This document shows, piece by piece, positions 31,548 through 37,905 of a stretch of DNA of 38,658 nucleotides. Origin of the DNA: a virus. Location of the stretch: the IMG/VR virus record IMGVR_UViG_3300045115_000088, positions 1-38,658 of that record; one strand, given 5' to 3'. Every line of letters begins with the position of its first letter. Position 1 is the stretch's first letter. The notes beneath the pieces were generated by a model that worked only from the letters and a program-made list of their open reading frames with translations, did no database searches and was not told where the DNA came from. The position numbers were made by a program, and so were the translations under genes.

Positions 31548-32123
31548 CTACGCGGCCAGTCTACGGACCGCGACCCGATCCCCGTCGCGCTCCAGTCTAA
31601 CGCCCGGGACAGACACAACCACGCATCCGCCCGTCAACACACACAGCCTGCGCATCGTGCGAGGACGGAGACGGCAGGACCACTCCCCGCCGCGCTCCCC
31701 GGCTTTCTCGCACAGCCACTCGACCAACCGAACAGCCCCCAACAGCTCCCACCACGCCCGGACATCCCGGACGCGGGCGAACAACCCCGCCGACCATGCC
31801 GGGACCGTCGCACCCTGTTTCCGCTTGCTCCGGCTCTCCCCGCCTCGAGCGAGCGGCCACGAAATGACCGCATCGGCCGTCCGCGTCTCGACCCGGCATC
31901 CAACCGGAGCATAGGCCACGGTGGACACCGGCAGCGACAGAACCGCGGCCAGTCCGGCCTCGGGGGGCGGCTCGTCCGCCTCGTCCGGCGCATCCTCCAC
32001 GGACACGCACGCGTCCATGTCCGACCACTCGCACCCGGTCAGGTCGTCCGCGGGGATGCCGTCCAGGGATACGAGGCCATCCAGGCGCACGGCGATGCGA
32101 CCAACGCAGGCGTACCAGATCAT
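31548..32123 (-). CDS. Hypothetical protein, 191 aa, upstream of ardA
   Basis: ATG 32123 overlaps the stop of the 40-residue gene as ATGA with a GAGGTGCGCTC SD; a longer frame upstream is not supported. The protein has a beta-rich N-terminal domain (IWYACVGRIAVRLDGLVSLD), an acidic Pro-rich linker (EDAPDEADEPPPEAG, about 43-57), then a basic second half with Trp-rich helix (RDVRAWWELLGAVRLVEWLC). Unlike its neighbours it is net basic at the C-terminus. No recognised family. It is coupled to the small gene upstream and 17 bases from ArdA. Confidence 0.62.
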   Translation of the reverse strand: MIWYACVGRIAVRLDGLVSLDGIPADDLTGCEWSDMDACVSVEDAPDEADEPPPEAGLAAVLSLPVSTVAYAPVGCRVETRTADAVISWPLARGGESRSKRKQGATVPAWSAGLFARVRDVRAWWELLGAVRLVEWLCEKAGERGGEWSCRLRPRTMRRLCVLTGGCVVVSVPGVRLERDGDRVAVRRLAA

Positions 32124-32242
32124 GAGCGCACCTCGCGGATCTGGCGCATGAGCTGCTCGCACAGCTCGACGGCCCGATCCCCCAACCTGGACTGCTCGGC
32201 CTCCCATTCTCTCACGATCTCTGCCACCAAGTGTTTCGTCAT
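32120..32242 (-). CDS. Small helical protein, 40 aa, first gene of the accessory cluster
   Basis: The start at 32242 has GGGGGGATGACA before it; an ATG six bases upstream would overlap the SD. The sequence begins MTKHLVAEIVREWEAEQSRL and continues as one amphipathic charged helix to the end, with an ATGA overlap to the next gene. Such a short gene would usually be missed, but its SD and coupling are both good. Function unknown; perhaps a regulatory leader peptide or coiled-coil partner. Confidence 0.55.
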   Translation of the reverse strand: MTKHLVAEIVREWEAEQSRLGDRAVELCEQLMRQIREVRS

Positions 32243-32306
32243 TGTCATCCCCCCTTGTCACCGCCACCATCGGCGGGCATCCCGGTATAGTGCAAGCGCC
32301 GTGCCA

Positions 32307-32322
32307 AACGTGGATGCACGTT
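32307..32322. promoter_or_regulatory. Palindrome AACGTG-N4-CACGTT upstream of the leftward cluster
   Basis: Perfect 6-bp arms around GATG, lying about 65 bases upstream of the first leftward gene (32242) and close to a TATACC sequence on the minus strand. A repressor or activator site is likely. Confidence 0.45.
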
Positions 32323-32393
32323 GACGATTCGCCGCAAACCCGCATCGCAGGCCAGTGCGCCGACCACAACCGAATCGGCCACCGGGCAACAGG

Positions 32394-32490
32394 TTGTCTC
32401 ACGACTGTCTCGCCGGTGTCTCACAAGTGTCTCACGAACGTCCGGCCCTACTCCCATGCGGGTGCGCGGTGTCTCACCACTGTCTCACGC
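32394..32490. repeat. 11-bp iteron array (consensus NTGTCTCACSA)
   Basis: Four contiguous 11-bp units start at 32394, 32405, 32416 and 32427, each containing TGTCTC. After a degenerate interval of about 31 bases, two more units start at 32469 and 32480. The exact 11-base period puts the sites on one face of the helix and cannot be codon-driven. Such phased repeats bind initiators at phage/plasmid origins or cooperative regulators. Confidence 0.72.
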
Positions 32491-32499
32491 CGGAAACCT

Positions 32500-32950
32500 C
32501 ACAAACCACACACGCCTCCCCGTCCTTGCCGGCTACCTCCGGGGAAAAATCTCGCGCGCCCGGGACACTGACCGGATGTATTAATAGTCCCGGATCTTCA
32601 ACGGTCAGGGAAGGGTTATCTATCCCCGTAGTCCTATCGGACTACTCTACAGAGACAACCCCCCCCTGTAGTCCCCCCCCTTTCAAGGCCAGCGCCGCAC
32701 CTCGTGGCACCAGGCAACGACCGGGCACGCACGGCCGAAAGTCACAAACCCCACACGGCCGACAGAAGTACCCCCTCCCGTGGGGCGCGCGGAAAATCAC
32801 AAACCTATCGAACCTCACACGGCAGACGGGGGACGGACGAGGGAAGAGAGAGGTTTGTTAGGTTTGGGGCCTTTCCTCCCCCCTACCCCCCGCCATGACC
32901 GCCTCAGCACCCCCGCCCCGGGGGTGCGAGAAGGGTGGGACCCACAAACC
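32500..32950. repeat. Dispersed CACAAACC repeats
   Basis: CACAAACC occurs at 32500, 32743, 32798 and 32943, and the complement core GGTTTG at 32852 and 32861. The copies at 32743 and 32798 are also followed by CACACGGC and a GACRG-like end (at about 32752 and 32816). No codon pattern explains them. Confidence 0.5.
32628..32645. promoter_or_regulatory. Inverted repeat GTAGTCC-N4-GGACTAC
   Basis: Perfect 7-bp arms around TATC. The half-site TAGTCC also appears at about 32585 and 32668, giving three copies in one orientation plus the inverse. Probably a protein-binding site or hairpin within the origin-like region. Confidence 0.45.
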
Positions 32951-33075
32951 CTTCGCCTCATCAACCAACTCCCCGCCCACCCGACGGGTCCCTTCTCCTT
33001 TCTTCCCTCTCCCATTTCGGGACTTCCGTCTGTCCGCGCGCGCTCTTTTGTGCCATGCCGGACCGGAGACGGTTC

Positions 33076-33104
33076 TTGCGAATGCCCCTGTGGACGCGTA
33101 GGAT
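33076..33104 (+). promoter_or_regulatory. Rightward promoter for the isolated zinc-finger gene
   Basis: TTGCGA (33076-33081) and TAGGAT (33099-33104) are 17 bases apart, about 80 bases before the ATG at 33183. Moderate match to consensus. Confidence 0.35.
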
Positions 33105-33182
33105 GGGCCTAGAACGCGAGGAAGGCCGGAGGGGGCACCTCGGATATGGGTGGTACGAAAAACGGGCCAAGGGAGGGCAAGG

Positions 33183-33830
33183 ATGGAACAGGACAAGAGG
33201 GATCGGCGGTTGGAGTTGTTGAGCAAGCCGTTGATGGATTTACGTCCGAGGGAGAGGTCGGAGGTAACGCGGAAGAAGTTGCGGGAACGGCGGCAGTATG
33301 CGTGGACGCACAACTCGTTGCTGCGTGTGATCCGGGTGATGTGCCAGCATTGCCGCGGCGGGGAGGAGGGGATGGTGGTGAAGTGTCGCCGGGTGCGGTG
33401 TCCGGTGTGGCCTTGGCGGTTGGTGAAGGGGACGGCGGACGGGTTTCGGATCGCGCGCGACATGGTGGAGCTCGAGCAGCGGCAGGATCGGATAGTGGCG
33501 GCGCGGTTGCGAGCGGAGCAGGATATTGCGTATGAGGTGCGGGGGATCGAGGCGTTGGAGTTTCCGTGGTGGCGCGGTCCTCAAGAGGGGTTGTCGGTGG
33601 ACGAGGAGATGGAGGGGTTGTTGCAGGAGCAGTATGGAGCGGGGACGGCGGAGGTGGAGCGGTTGATGGAGGAGGCCCGTGCGGTTGCGGAGGGGTTGCA
33701 GGCGGAGGCGGCGGAGGTTGGGGCGATGCGGAAGGAGGTGTGGGGGAGTCATCCGGGGATGCAGACGAGATCGGGACAAGGGGAGGGGAGGGGGCCGCGT
33801 GCGGTGGAGAAGAAGTTGAAGGTGGACTAG
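33183..33830 (+). CDS. Zinc-finger-like phage protein beside the putative origin
   Basis: The ATG at 33183 follows GGAGGGCAAGG. The 215-residue protein is basic at the N-terminus (EQDKRDRRLELLSK, RPRERSEVTRKKLRERRQYA). It carries a Cys4 motif, C54-x2-C57-x10-C68-x4-C73, embedded in RVIRVMCQHCRGGEEGMVVK then CRRVRCPVWPWRLVKG. The same 'C-x2-C-x-GG...V-x-x-C...C-P-x-W-P-x-R' arrangement is found in many uncharacterised phage early proteins. The remainder is a charged helical coiled-coil. It is the only rightward gene outside the late operon, uses many TTG/GCG/CGG codons unlike its neighbours, and abuts the iterons, so an initiator or regulator role is a reasonable guess. Its stop shares CTAG with the converging gene. 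Confidence 0.72.
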   Translation: MEQDKRDRRLELLSKPLMDLRPRERSEVTRKKLRERRQYAWTHNSLLRVIRVMCQHCRGGEEGMVVKCRRVRCPVWPWRLVKGTADGFRIARDMVELEQRQDRIVAARLRAEQDIAYEVRGIEALEFPWWRGPQEGLSVDEEMEGLLQEQYGAGTAEVERLMEEARAVAEGLQAEAAEVGAMRKEVWGSHPGMQTRSGQGEGRGPRAVEKKLKVD

Positions 33831-34030
33831 ACGGGGATGCAGCGGCGGTAGCGGATGATGGGGAAGGACTTAGGGGCTTCGTCGCCGGTGCGGTTGGGGG
33901 CTTCGCCTTGATAGCAGGGGGTTTCGGAGTCGGGGCATCCCTTCTTGTGTTTGTGGGGGATGGCCTTCGAGCAGGAGCGGACGAAGGTGCAATCGGCCTG
34001 GTCGCAACGGCATCGCGGTTTCTTCTTCAT
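33827..34030 (-). CDS. Cys-rich microprotein, 67 aa
   Basis: ATG 34030 has AGGAG five bases upstream; a longer frame is unsupported. The N-terminus is Lys-rich, then Cys residues occur at about 7, 9, 14, 20, 33 and 39 (CRCDQADCTFVRSC, KKGCPDSETPC) with His between them: likely one or two zinc sites. The C-terminus is a basic strand. It is the last gene of the leftward replication operon; the stop overlaps the stop of the converging gene. Confidence 0.68.
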   Translation of the reverse strand: MKKKPRCRCDQADCTFVRSCSKAIPHKHKKGCPDSETPCYQGEAPNRTGDEAPKSFPIIRYRRCIPV

Positions 34031-34203
34031 GGGTTCTCCTGTTGGACGCAACGGGCGTCGGTCATGGGCAAGAGGAAGACGGCGAGGCAAGTTGCGGGGG
34101 TCGTGCATGGTCCCCAACGGTCGGGCTCGTGGGGGGTCGCGTGGGGGCAATGGTTTGCTGCGGGGCAATGGTCGGTGTGGATGCAAAGCACGGGCGGTTT
34201 CAT
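34027..34203 (-). CDS. Cys/His-rich microprotein, 58 aa
   Basis: The ATG at 34203 overlaps the upstream stop and the stop overlaps the downstream start (both ATGA). Residues include CIHTDHC, NHCPHATPHE and GPCTTPATC: six or seven Cys with several His in a 45-residue stretch, so a compact metal-binding fold is likely. The C-terminal LAVFLLP is mildly hydrophobic. No family recognised. Confidence 0.62.
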   Translation of the reverse strand: MKPPVLCIHTDHCPAANHCPHATPHEPDRWGPCTTPATCLAVFLLPMTDARCVQQENP

Positions 34204-34982
34204 TCGGGCCTCGGCGCGAGGATGGCGAGGCCGTCGTTGAGCCATTCCCGGGCTTCGGCATTCATGGCCGATTTGAGCCGTTCCGCATCGCCAGACGGAA
34301 CGCCTCCTGCCATCATGGAAACGGGGGCCTCGTCGTTCATGACGATCCAGGAGCCCCACTTCTTGTTGCCGAAGTAGGTCTTTGGCGTCGGCTCGGTGCA
34401 TCTCGACTGTCGTCCGTTGAACACCCGGAACACCCACCAGAAGATTCCGTCAACCGATGACCAGGCCACGATGCGAAAGATTCCGCTGCGGCCCGTTCGG
34501 ATGATAATGCTCTTGATGTGCTTTTCGACATGAAACGGCTCCTGATCGACCCATGCGTCCCCGGGCTTGTTGGCCTCGGAGATCCTGGCTGCCCTTGCTG
34601 CCCTCAGTGCTGCGATGCACTCTTCTAGGGACGCCTTGACGGCATCCGGTGAGCAATCAACAGTTCGGCTGTTGCCGATGGCCGGCTCTTTGGCCGCCCT
34701 GTTGTCCCGCTTGGCCCGGATGCGCTCCATCATGCTGTCGAGGATGTGCTTGCCCAGGTTGTGCGTTTCTGCCGCGTCGGTCAGTGCTGTGCGCATCTCG
34801 AAGTCGAGGGCTTCCTCTGCCTGCTTTCGCACGCGCTCGATGGGGTCGAGCTCCTGTTCTTCTACGCCTATGGCCAGGTCGAACGCTCGCTGTGCCGGGC
34901 TCAACCCGTGGTGCTTGGGCGGAAGCGCCCGGTCGTGTTCCTGTGTGTGGATGGAGTCGATGATGTCGTCGATGGTTCTCAT
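34200..34982 (-). CDS. Hypothetical protein, 260 aa, replication operon
   Basis: ATG 34982 follows AAAGGAG and overlaps the upstream stop. The first 120 residues are helical and charged, with a coiled-coil stretch (RVRKQAEEALDFEMRTALTD). A central helix pair (ECIAALRAARAARISEANKP) precedes a compact alpha/beta C-domain rich in Trp/Phe (IIIRTGRSGIFRIVAWSSVD, GIFWWVFRVFNG, KKWGSWIVMND). I do not recognise it. Its place in the replication operon suggests a DNA-metabolism or host-takeover role. Confidence 0.66.
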   Translation of the reverse strand: MRTIDDIIDSIHTQEHDRALPPKHHGLSPAQRAFDLAIGVEEQELDPIERVRKQAEEALDFEMRTALTDAAETHNLGKHILDSMMERIRAKRDNRAAKEPAIGNSRTVDCSPDAVKASLEECIAALRAARAARISEANKPGDAWVDQEPFHVEKHIKSIIIRTGRSGIFRIVAWSSVDGIFWWVFRVFNGRQSRCTEPTPKTYFGNKKWGSWIVMNDEAPVSMMAGGVPSGDAERLKSAMNAEAREWLNDGLAILAPRPE

Positions 34983-35335
34983 CTCTTGTCTCCTTTGCGG
35001 CGCATGACGCAGACGAAGCTTGACAGATCCCACGAGATTTCGGTGAGGTGCGGGTGGTGGACCAGGATGTGCGCGACGCGGCCGAGATGGGGTGCGCATT
35101 CATCGACGGCTTCCCTGAGCGGGGATTCCTTCGCGTATGCGTCTGCCAGGGTGAATCCGGGGCATCCCGTGATCCGCCAGTGGCCGTCGCCGCCCCGTCG
35201 CGTGTCGTCCGGGCTTGCCGTCGCCCCACAGGCCAGCGCCATTTCTGATCCCGGCGATCCACCGATCCGCCTTATCGTGCTTGGGGAGCGCCCGTCCTTG
35301 CATCCGAGACAATCCCTTGTCGTTGCCGCTCTCAT
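34979..35335 (-). CDS. Cys-motif protein, 118 aa, tandem paralogue of the upstream gene
   Basis: ATG 35335 is preceded by GAGGAG. The N-terminus DCLGCK and the later GCPGFTLAD correspond to DCIGCR and CCPGFCLRSD of the neighbouring gene (35332-35700), with a central Cys-Ala in both. The shared Cys positions point to a small zinc-binding domain (about residues 1-60). The rest is a divergent helical C-terminus with HH/H clusters (HLGRVAHILVHHPHL). Function unknown. Confidence 0.66.
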   Translation of the reverse strand: MRAATTRDCLGCKDGRSPSTIRRIGGSPGSEMALACGATASPDDTRRGGDGHWRITGCPGFTLADAYAKESPLREAVDECAPHLGRVAHILVHHPHLTEISWDLSSFVCVMRRKGDKR

Positions 35336-35700
35336 CTGCCGCTCTCCTCTTTCGGGTCGTACAGGGTGTGCCTGATCTTCCGAATGAAGTCCGAAATGGC
35401 TGCGCTTTGCTCCTCTAGGAGCCGGGTCTTGCGGTCGAGTGCGACTTGCAGGTTGCGCACGCCGAAGTCGCTGCTTGTTGCGATGGTGACCTTGACGTCG
35501 CTTCTCAGGCAGAACCCGGGGCAACACCGCACCCGCATCTGTTTCGTTCCGTCCTTGAGGGTGCGGCTCCATGCCTGTGCCTCGCACGGCAACTTCTTGA
35601 AACCGTCCTCTCTCGACCCGACAAGCTCAAGGTCGAGCGGGCTCATTGGTTCATGCCGACAGCCGATGCAGTCGTCGACGGTGCTTGCCTTCATGCTCAT
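35332..35700 (-). CDS. Cys-motif protein, 122 aa, tandem paralogue
   Basis: ATG 35700 has AGAGGA upstream. DCIGCRHEPM near the N-terminus, C-E-A in the middle and RCCPGFC (about 67-73) match the metal-site arrangement of the downstream paralogue. The C-terminal 45 residues form a coiled coil (NLQVALDRKTRLLEEQSAAI). The pair is likely a gene duplication within the leftward operon. Confidence 0.66.
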   Translation of the reverse strand: MSMKASTVDDCIGCRHEPMSPLDLELVGSREDGFKKLPCEAQAWSRTLKDGTKQMRVRCCPGFCLRSDVKVTIATSSDFGVRNLQVALDRKTRLLEEQSAAISDFIRKIRHTLYDPKEESGR

Positions 35701-35927
35701 GCGTTCCTCTTGTCGTTGGTGCCAGGCATTCGGAACCGTTCGGGGTGGTAGTGAAATTCCCACAACAGCGAGATCCCCCGTCCGCTTTGGACGTGGTACC
35801 TCCACGTGTGGCGCCTTGGGTTATTGCAGATGCGGCGGCCGCAGACGCAATATGTGTGCCCATCCGGGCTCCCGAACATGCGGCCGTCGTCCCATTTCTG
35901 TCGTCCACACTTGCATCTGCGCCTCAT
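35697..35927 (-). CDS. Cys-rich basic microprotein, 76 aa
   Basis: ATG 35927 follows AAGGAG and overlaps the upstream stop as ATGA. Cys residues at 5, 7, 27, 29 and 34 (CKCGRQKW, YCVCGRRIC) form a likely zinc ribbon or knuckle. The C-terminus is His/Arg-rich (HTWRYHVQSGRGISLLWEFH). Nucleic-acid binding is plausible from composition; no family is known to me. Confidence 0.66.
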   Translation of the reverse strand: MRRRCKCGRQKWDDGRMFGSPDGHTYCVCGRRICNNPRRHTWRYHVQSGRGISLLWEFHYHPERFRMPGTNDKRNA

Positions 35928-36472
35928 GCGTTCTCCTTGTCGGTGAGGTTCTTGCGTGCGGCATCGAGGAGTCGCGGGTTGACGCCGGCCCCGATGGTCC
36001 GGGTGTCCCCGTGGATGCCGCGCAACTCGCAGGCGAACGAGTCGCCGGAGCGCCGGACGCGCTCGAAGTGTGCCATGAACTCCTTGCGTTTCCAGTCCCA
36101 CTGGTCCTCGTCGGTCTGGCAGATGGCGACCCATCCGCCGCAGAGGTGGACGGCGCGGGCGATGTCGGGGTCGTCCGAGAAGTCCGGGGTTCCGTAGGAG
36201 CCGACCCGTCGCACGGCCTCGTCTACGCGCGCCCAGGCGTGAGCGGCGCGTCCGGCGAGGTCGTCCTTGGCGGTGCCGTCCGCGAACTGTCGGACGACGG
36301 CGGGGACGGGCCAGAACTGGCATTCGGCAATGGCCCGATTGACGGCGGCGACGGCCCGGTCCTCGGAGACGTGGGCGAGCTGGTCGAGGTAGACTTGGAG
36401 CACGAGGGGTTCGGGGGTCCGATTGAAGGCGACGCACATCCCCATGATGGCCTTCTTCAGTTTGGCGCTCAT
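35924..36472 (-). CDS. Putative helicase-loader-type replication protein, 182 aa
   Basis: The ATG at 36472 overlaps the replisome-organiser stop (ATGA). The sequence begins with helical segments (LKKAIMGMCVAFNRTPEPLV, LDQLAHVSEDRAVAAVNRAI). Then comes FWPVPAVVRQFADG (about 49-62), recalling the 'F-x-P-x-P-x-x-I/V' turn of phage proteins related to helicase loaders/DUF6475, followed by a helical domain ending in QWDWKRKEFMAHFERVRRSG. Its partner gene upstream supports a role in DnaB-type helicase loading. I consider the family assignment tentative. Confidence 0.6.
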   Translation of the reverse strand: MSAKLKKAIMGMCVAFNRTPEPLVLQVYLDQLAHVSEDRAVAAVNRAIAECQFWPVPAVVRQFADGTAKDDLAGRAAHAWARVDEAVRRVGSYGTPDFSDDPDIARAVHLCGGWVAICQTDEDQWDWKRKEFMAHFERVRRSGDSFACELRGIHGDTRTIGAGVNPRLLDAARKNLTDKENA

Positions 36473-37362
36473 TGCACCCCTCCCTGTTCGGCCCGCTCCT
36501 CGGCCTCGATGTCCGCGAGCATCCGGGCGACGCCCCATTCGAGCTTGGTCATTGCCGGCCGGTTGCGGTGGTACTTGCCGTCTGCGAGCTTTGCGAAGTT
36601 CCGGGGGCGGATCAGCCATTCGAGGTCGGCCTGGAAGGGGGCCTGCCCGTCCTTGCCCGGTCCCCGGCCCATGAGGAAGTCGGACTTGCGGACCCAGGAG
36701 AAGAAGGTACGCCACCACTCAACGTTCTGCCGTTTGGGTTCTTCCCTCCATCGGGCACGGAGCAGGGTTTTCCTATGGTCGGTCCAGGAACGCATGGCGC
36801 AGAGTTCTGGAAGCAGCTCGTGGTAGGCGTCCAGGATCTCCTGATGGGGGCATTCCGGGATCTTGGACGCGTCGCCGGCAGCCGGCCGGGGACGAGAAGG
36901 CGAAGCCTTCGGCAGATCCTTTTCTTCTCCTACTCCTGATTCTACTACTACTTCTTCTACTACTTCTAGGGGCACCGTGGGGGTAGGGTGGGGGTAGGGT
37001 GGGGGTAGGGTGGTCTCACCCTGTACCCAGGCCTGAACCTCCGGGGGGTGCTTGGCAAGCGCGGCTTCAGCCGCCGTTCTCCAGGTCTCGTTCTTGCAGT
37101 TGTGCTTGATCCAACCCCGGATAGCAAAAAGGCCGTCGAACTCTCTCACGATCCTGGACAGTTGCCCGACTGCGGCGTCGAACTCTACCTCTGTGACGCA
37201 CAAGATCACAGCCGAGAGGCGCTTGCTCAGACGGACGCAGCCGCACTTGTCGCTGTTCGGGTTGATGTACAGGAACAGGTAGACCAGCTTTGCCAGGGCA
37301 GACAGGTCTGCGATCCCGTGGTGGGTCCAAATGTCGGTGTCTACTTGTCGCGAGAGCCCCAT
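36469..37362 (-). CDS. Replisome organiser / replication initiator, 297 aa
   Basis: The N-terminal winged-helix reads VDTDIWTHHGIADLSALAKL, VYLFLYINPNSDKCGCVRLS, AVGQLSRIVREFDGLFAIRG. This follows the 'fw-D-x-k-i-x-x-L-s-x-x-a-k-l-L-f-l-Y-L-x-t-n' pattern of phage replisome organisers that bind origin DNA. A disordered Pro/Glu linker (about 118-165, containing Val/Glu and Pro/Arg repeats) joins a C-terminal domain. That domain starts HQEILDAYHELLPELCAMRS and continues with WWRTFFSWVRKSDFLMGR and DLEWLIRPRNFAKLADGKY, the signature of replication proteins that recruit the helicase loader/DnaB. It is the clearest replication gene here. The upstream promoter and +1 palindrome suggest repression control. 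Confidence 0.87.
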   Translation of the reverse strand: MGLSRQVDTDIWTHHGIADLSALAKLVYLFLYINPNSDKCGCVRLSKRLSAVILCVTEVEFDAAVGQLSRIVREFDGLFAIRGWIKHNCKNETWRTAAEAALAKHPPEVQAWVQGETTLPPPYPHPTPTVPLEVVEEVVVESGVGEEKDLPKASPSRPRPAAGDASKIPECPHQEILDAYHELLPELCAMRSWTDHRKTLLRARWREEPKRQNVEWWRTFFSWVRKSDFLMGRGPGKDGQAPFQADLEWLIRPRNFAKLADGKYHRNRPAMTKLEWGVARMLADIEAEERAEQGGVQ

Positions 37363-37448
37363 GTTTTCCTCCCCAATCTGCTGTTGTCGGGCGGGCCGAG
37401 GGCGAGATTGGGGATCTGTGACGACCCCCGGCCCCCTCCCGACCGTCT

Positions 37449-37467
37449 GTCCGGTGGCCTACCGGAC
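37449..37467. promoter_or_regulatory. Operator-like palindrome at the start of the replication transcript
   Basis: GTCCGGT (37449-37455) and ACCGGAC (37461-37467) flank GGCCT, placed right at the predicted +1 of the leftward promoter at 37474-37502. A dimeric repressor bound here would block transcription of the replisome genes. Confidence 0.5.
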
Positions 37468-37473
37468 GGACAC

Positions 37474-37502
37474 AGCCTACATCCCGTCGCCGGCCTTGTC
37501 AA
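37474..37502 (-). promoter_or_regulatory. Leftward promoter for the replisome organiser operon
   Basis: On the minus strand a perfect TTGACA (37502-37497) and TAGGCT (37479-37474) are 17 bases apart. The -10 begins with the stop codon of the upstream gene. About 110 bases of leader precede the ATG at 37362. Confidence 0.5.
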
Positions 37503-37905
37503 CCGGCTTGCGTGCCGGGAACAGTTCCGGCTCTACCTGCCGCGGCTCCAGGTCGATCTCGACGGCGCCGCCTTCCCATGCGTCCAGGAGCTCCAGGAAG
37601 TCGGCGTGGTCCCGCAGCGGCGAGTCGAACACGCGGGCCAGCTTCACGACGGCCGCTTTCTTGACGTGGTTCGTCTTCATGAAGCAGAAGGCGAACGGCA
37701 GCCCCCGTGACGGGTCGTCGGTATAGGGCACAGTCCGGGCCAGCGTCGCCTCGGGTCCGTACATGCGCTCTTTCGTCTCGAGCAGGCCGGAGTCTCCAGC
37801 CCCCTCCGCCTCGACCTCACAGAACACATGGACCTCGACGGACCGTCCGCACTTCTTCAGGGCCAGGCGCTTCAGGGTTCCTTCCAGTGTCGTTACTTCA
37901 CTCAT
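37477..37905 (-). CDS. Hypothetical protein, 142 aa, between RuvC and replisome genes
   Basis: ATG 37905 overlaps the RuvC stop as ATGA. The protein starts with a short helix, then strand-rich segments (RSVEVHVFCEVEAEGAGDSG, LPFAFCFMKTNHVKKAAVVK), and ends acidic and Pro-rich. No domain recognised. Its place suggests a DNA-metabolism role, for instance with recombination or replication proteins, but there is no direct evidence. Confidence 0.66.
   Translation of the reverse strand: MSEVTTLEGTLKRLALKKCGRSVEVHVFCEVEAEGAGDSGLLETKERMYGPEATLARTVPYTDDPSRGLPFAFCFMKTNHVKKAAVVKLARVFDSPLRDHADFLELLDAWEGGAVEIDLEPRQVEPELFPARKPVDKAGDGM

Larger units (their letters stand above)
32243..33182. other. Gene-free regulatory/origin-like region
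   Basis: About 940 bases between the leftward accessory cluster and a rightward gene. Open frames exist but are low-complexity Pro/Arg/Thr-rich and lack SDs, so I regard the stretch as noncoding. It holds the palindrome at 32307-32322, the 11-bp iterons at 32394-32490, a hairpin at 32628-32645, dispersed CACAAACC repeats, C-rich runs (several of 7-8 C near 32660-32680), and the promoter at 33076-33104. The strand becomes G-rich right after it. A replication origin and control region is the best explanation. Confidence 0.55.

Noticed and set aside
32355-32861. 168-codon rightward frame in the noncoding region
   Set aside because: Low complexity (Pro, Ser, Thr, Arg, His), no SD, and it crosses the non-codon 11-bp repeats and C-runs.
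33240-33779. 179-codon leftward frame opposite the Cys4 gene
   Set aside because: Translation is a Leu/Arg/His/Pro repeat, the reverse of a G-rich gene with good SD and a recognisable Cys motif.
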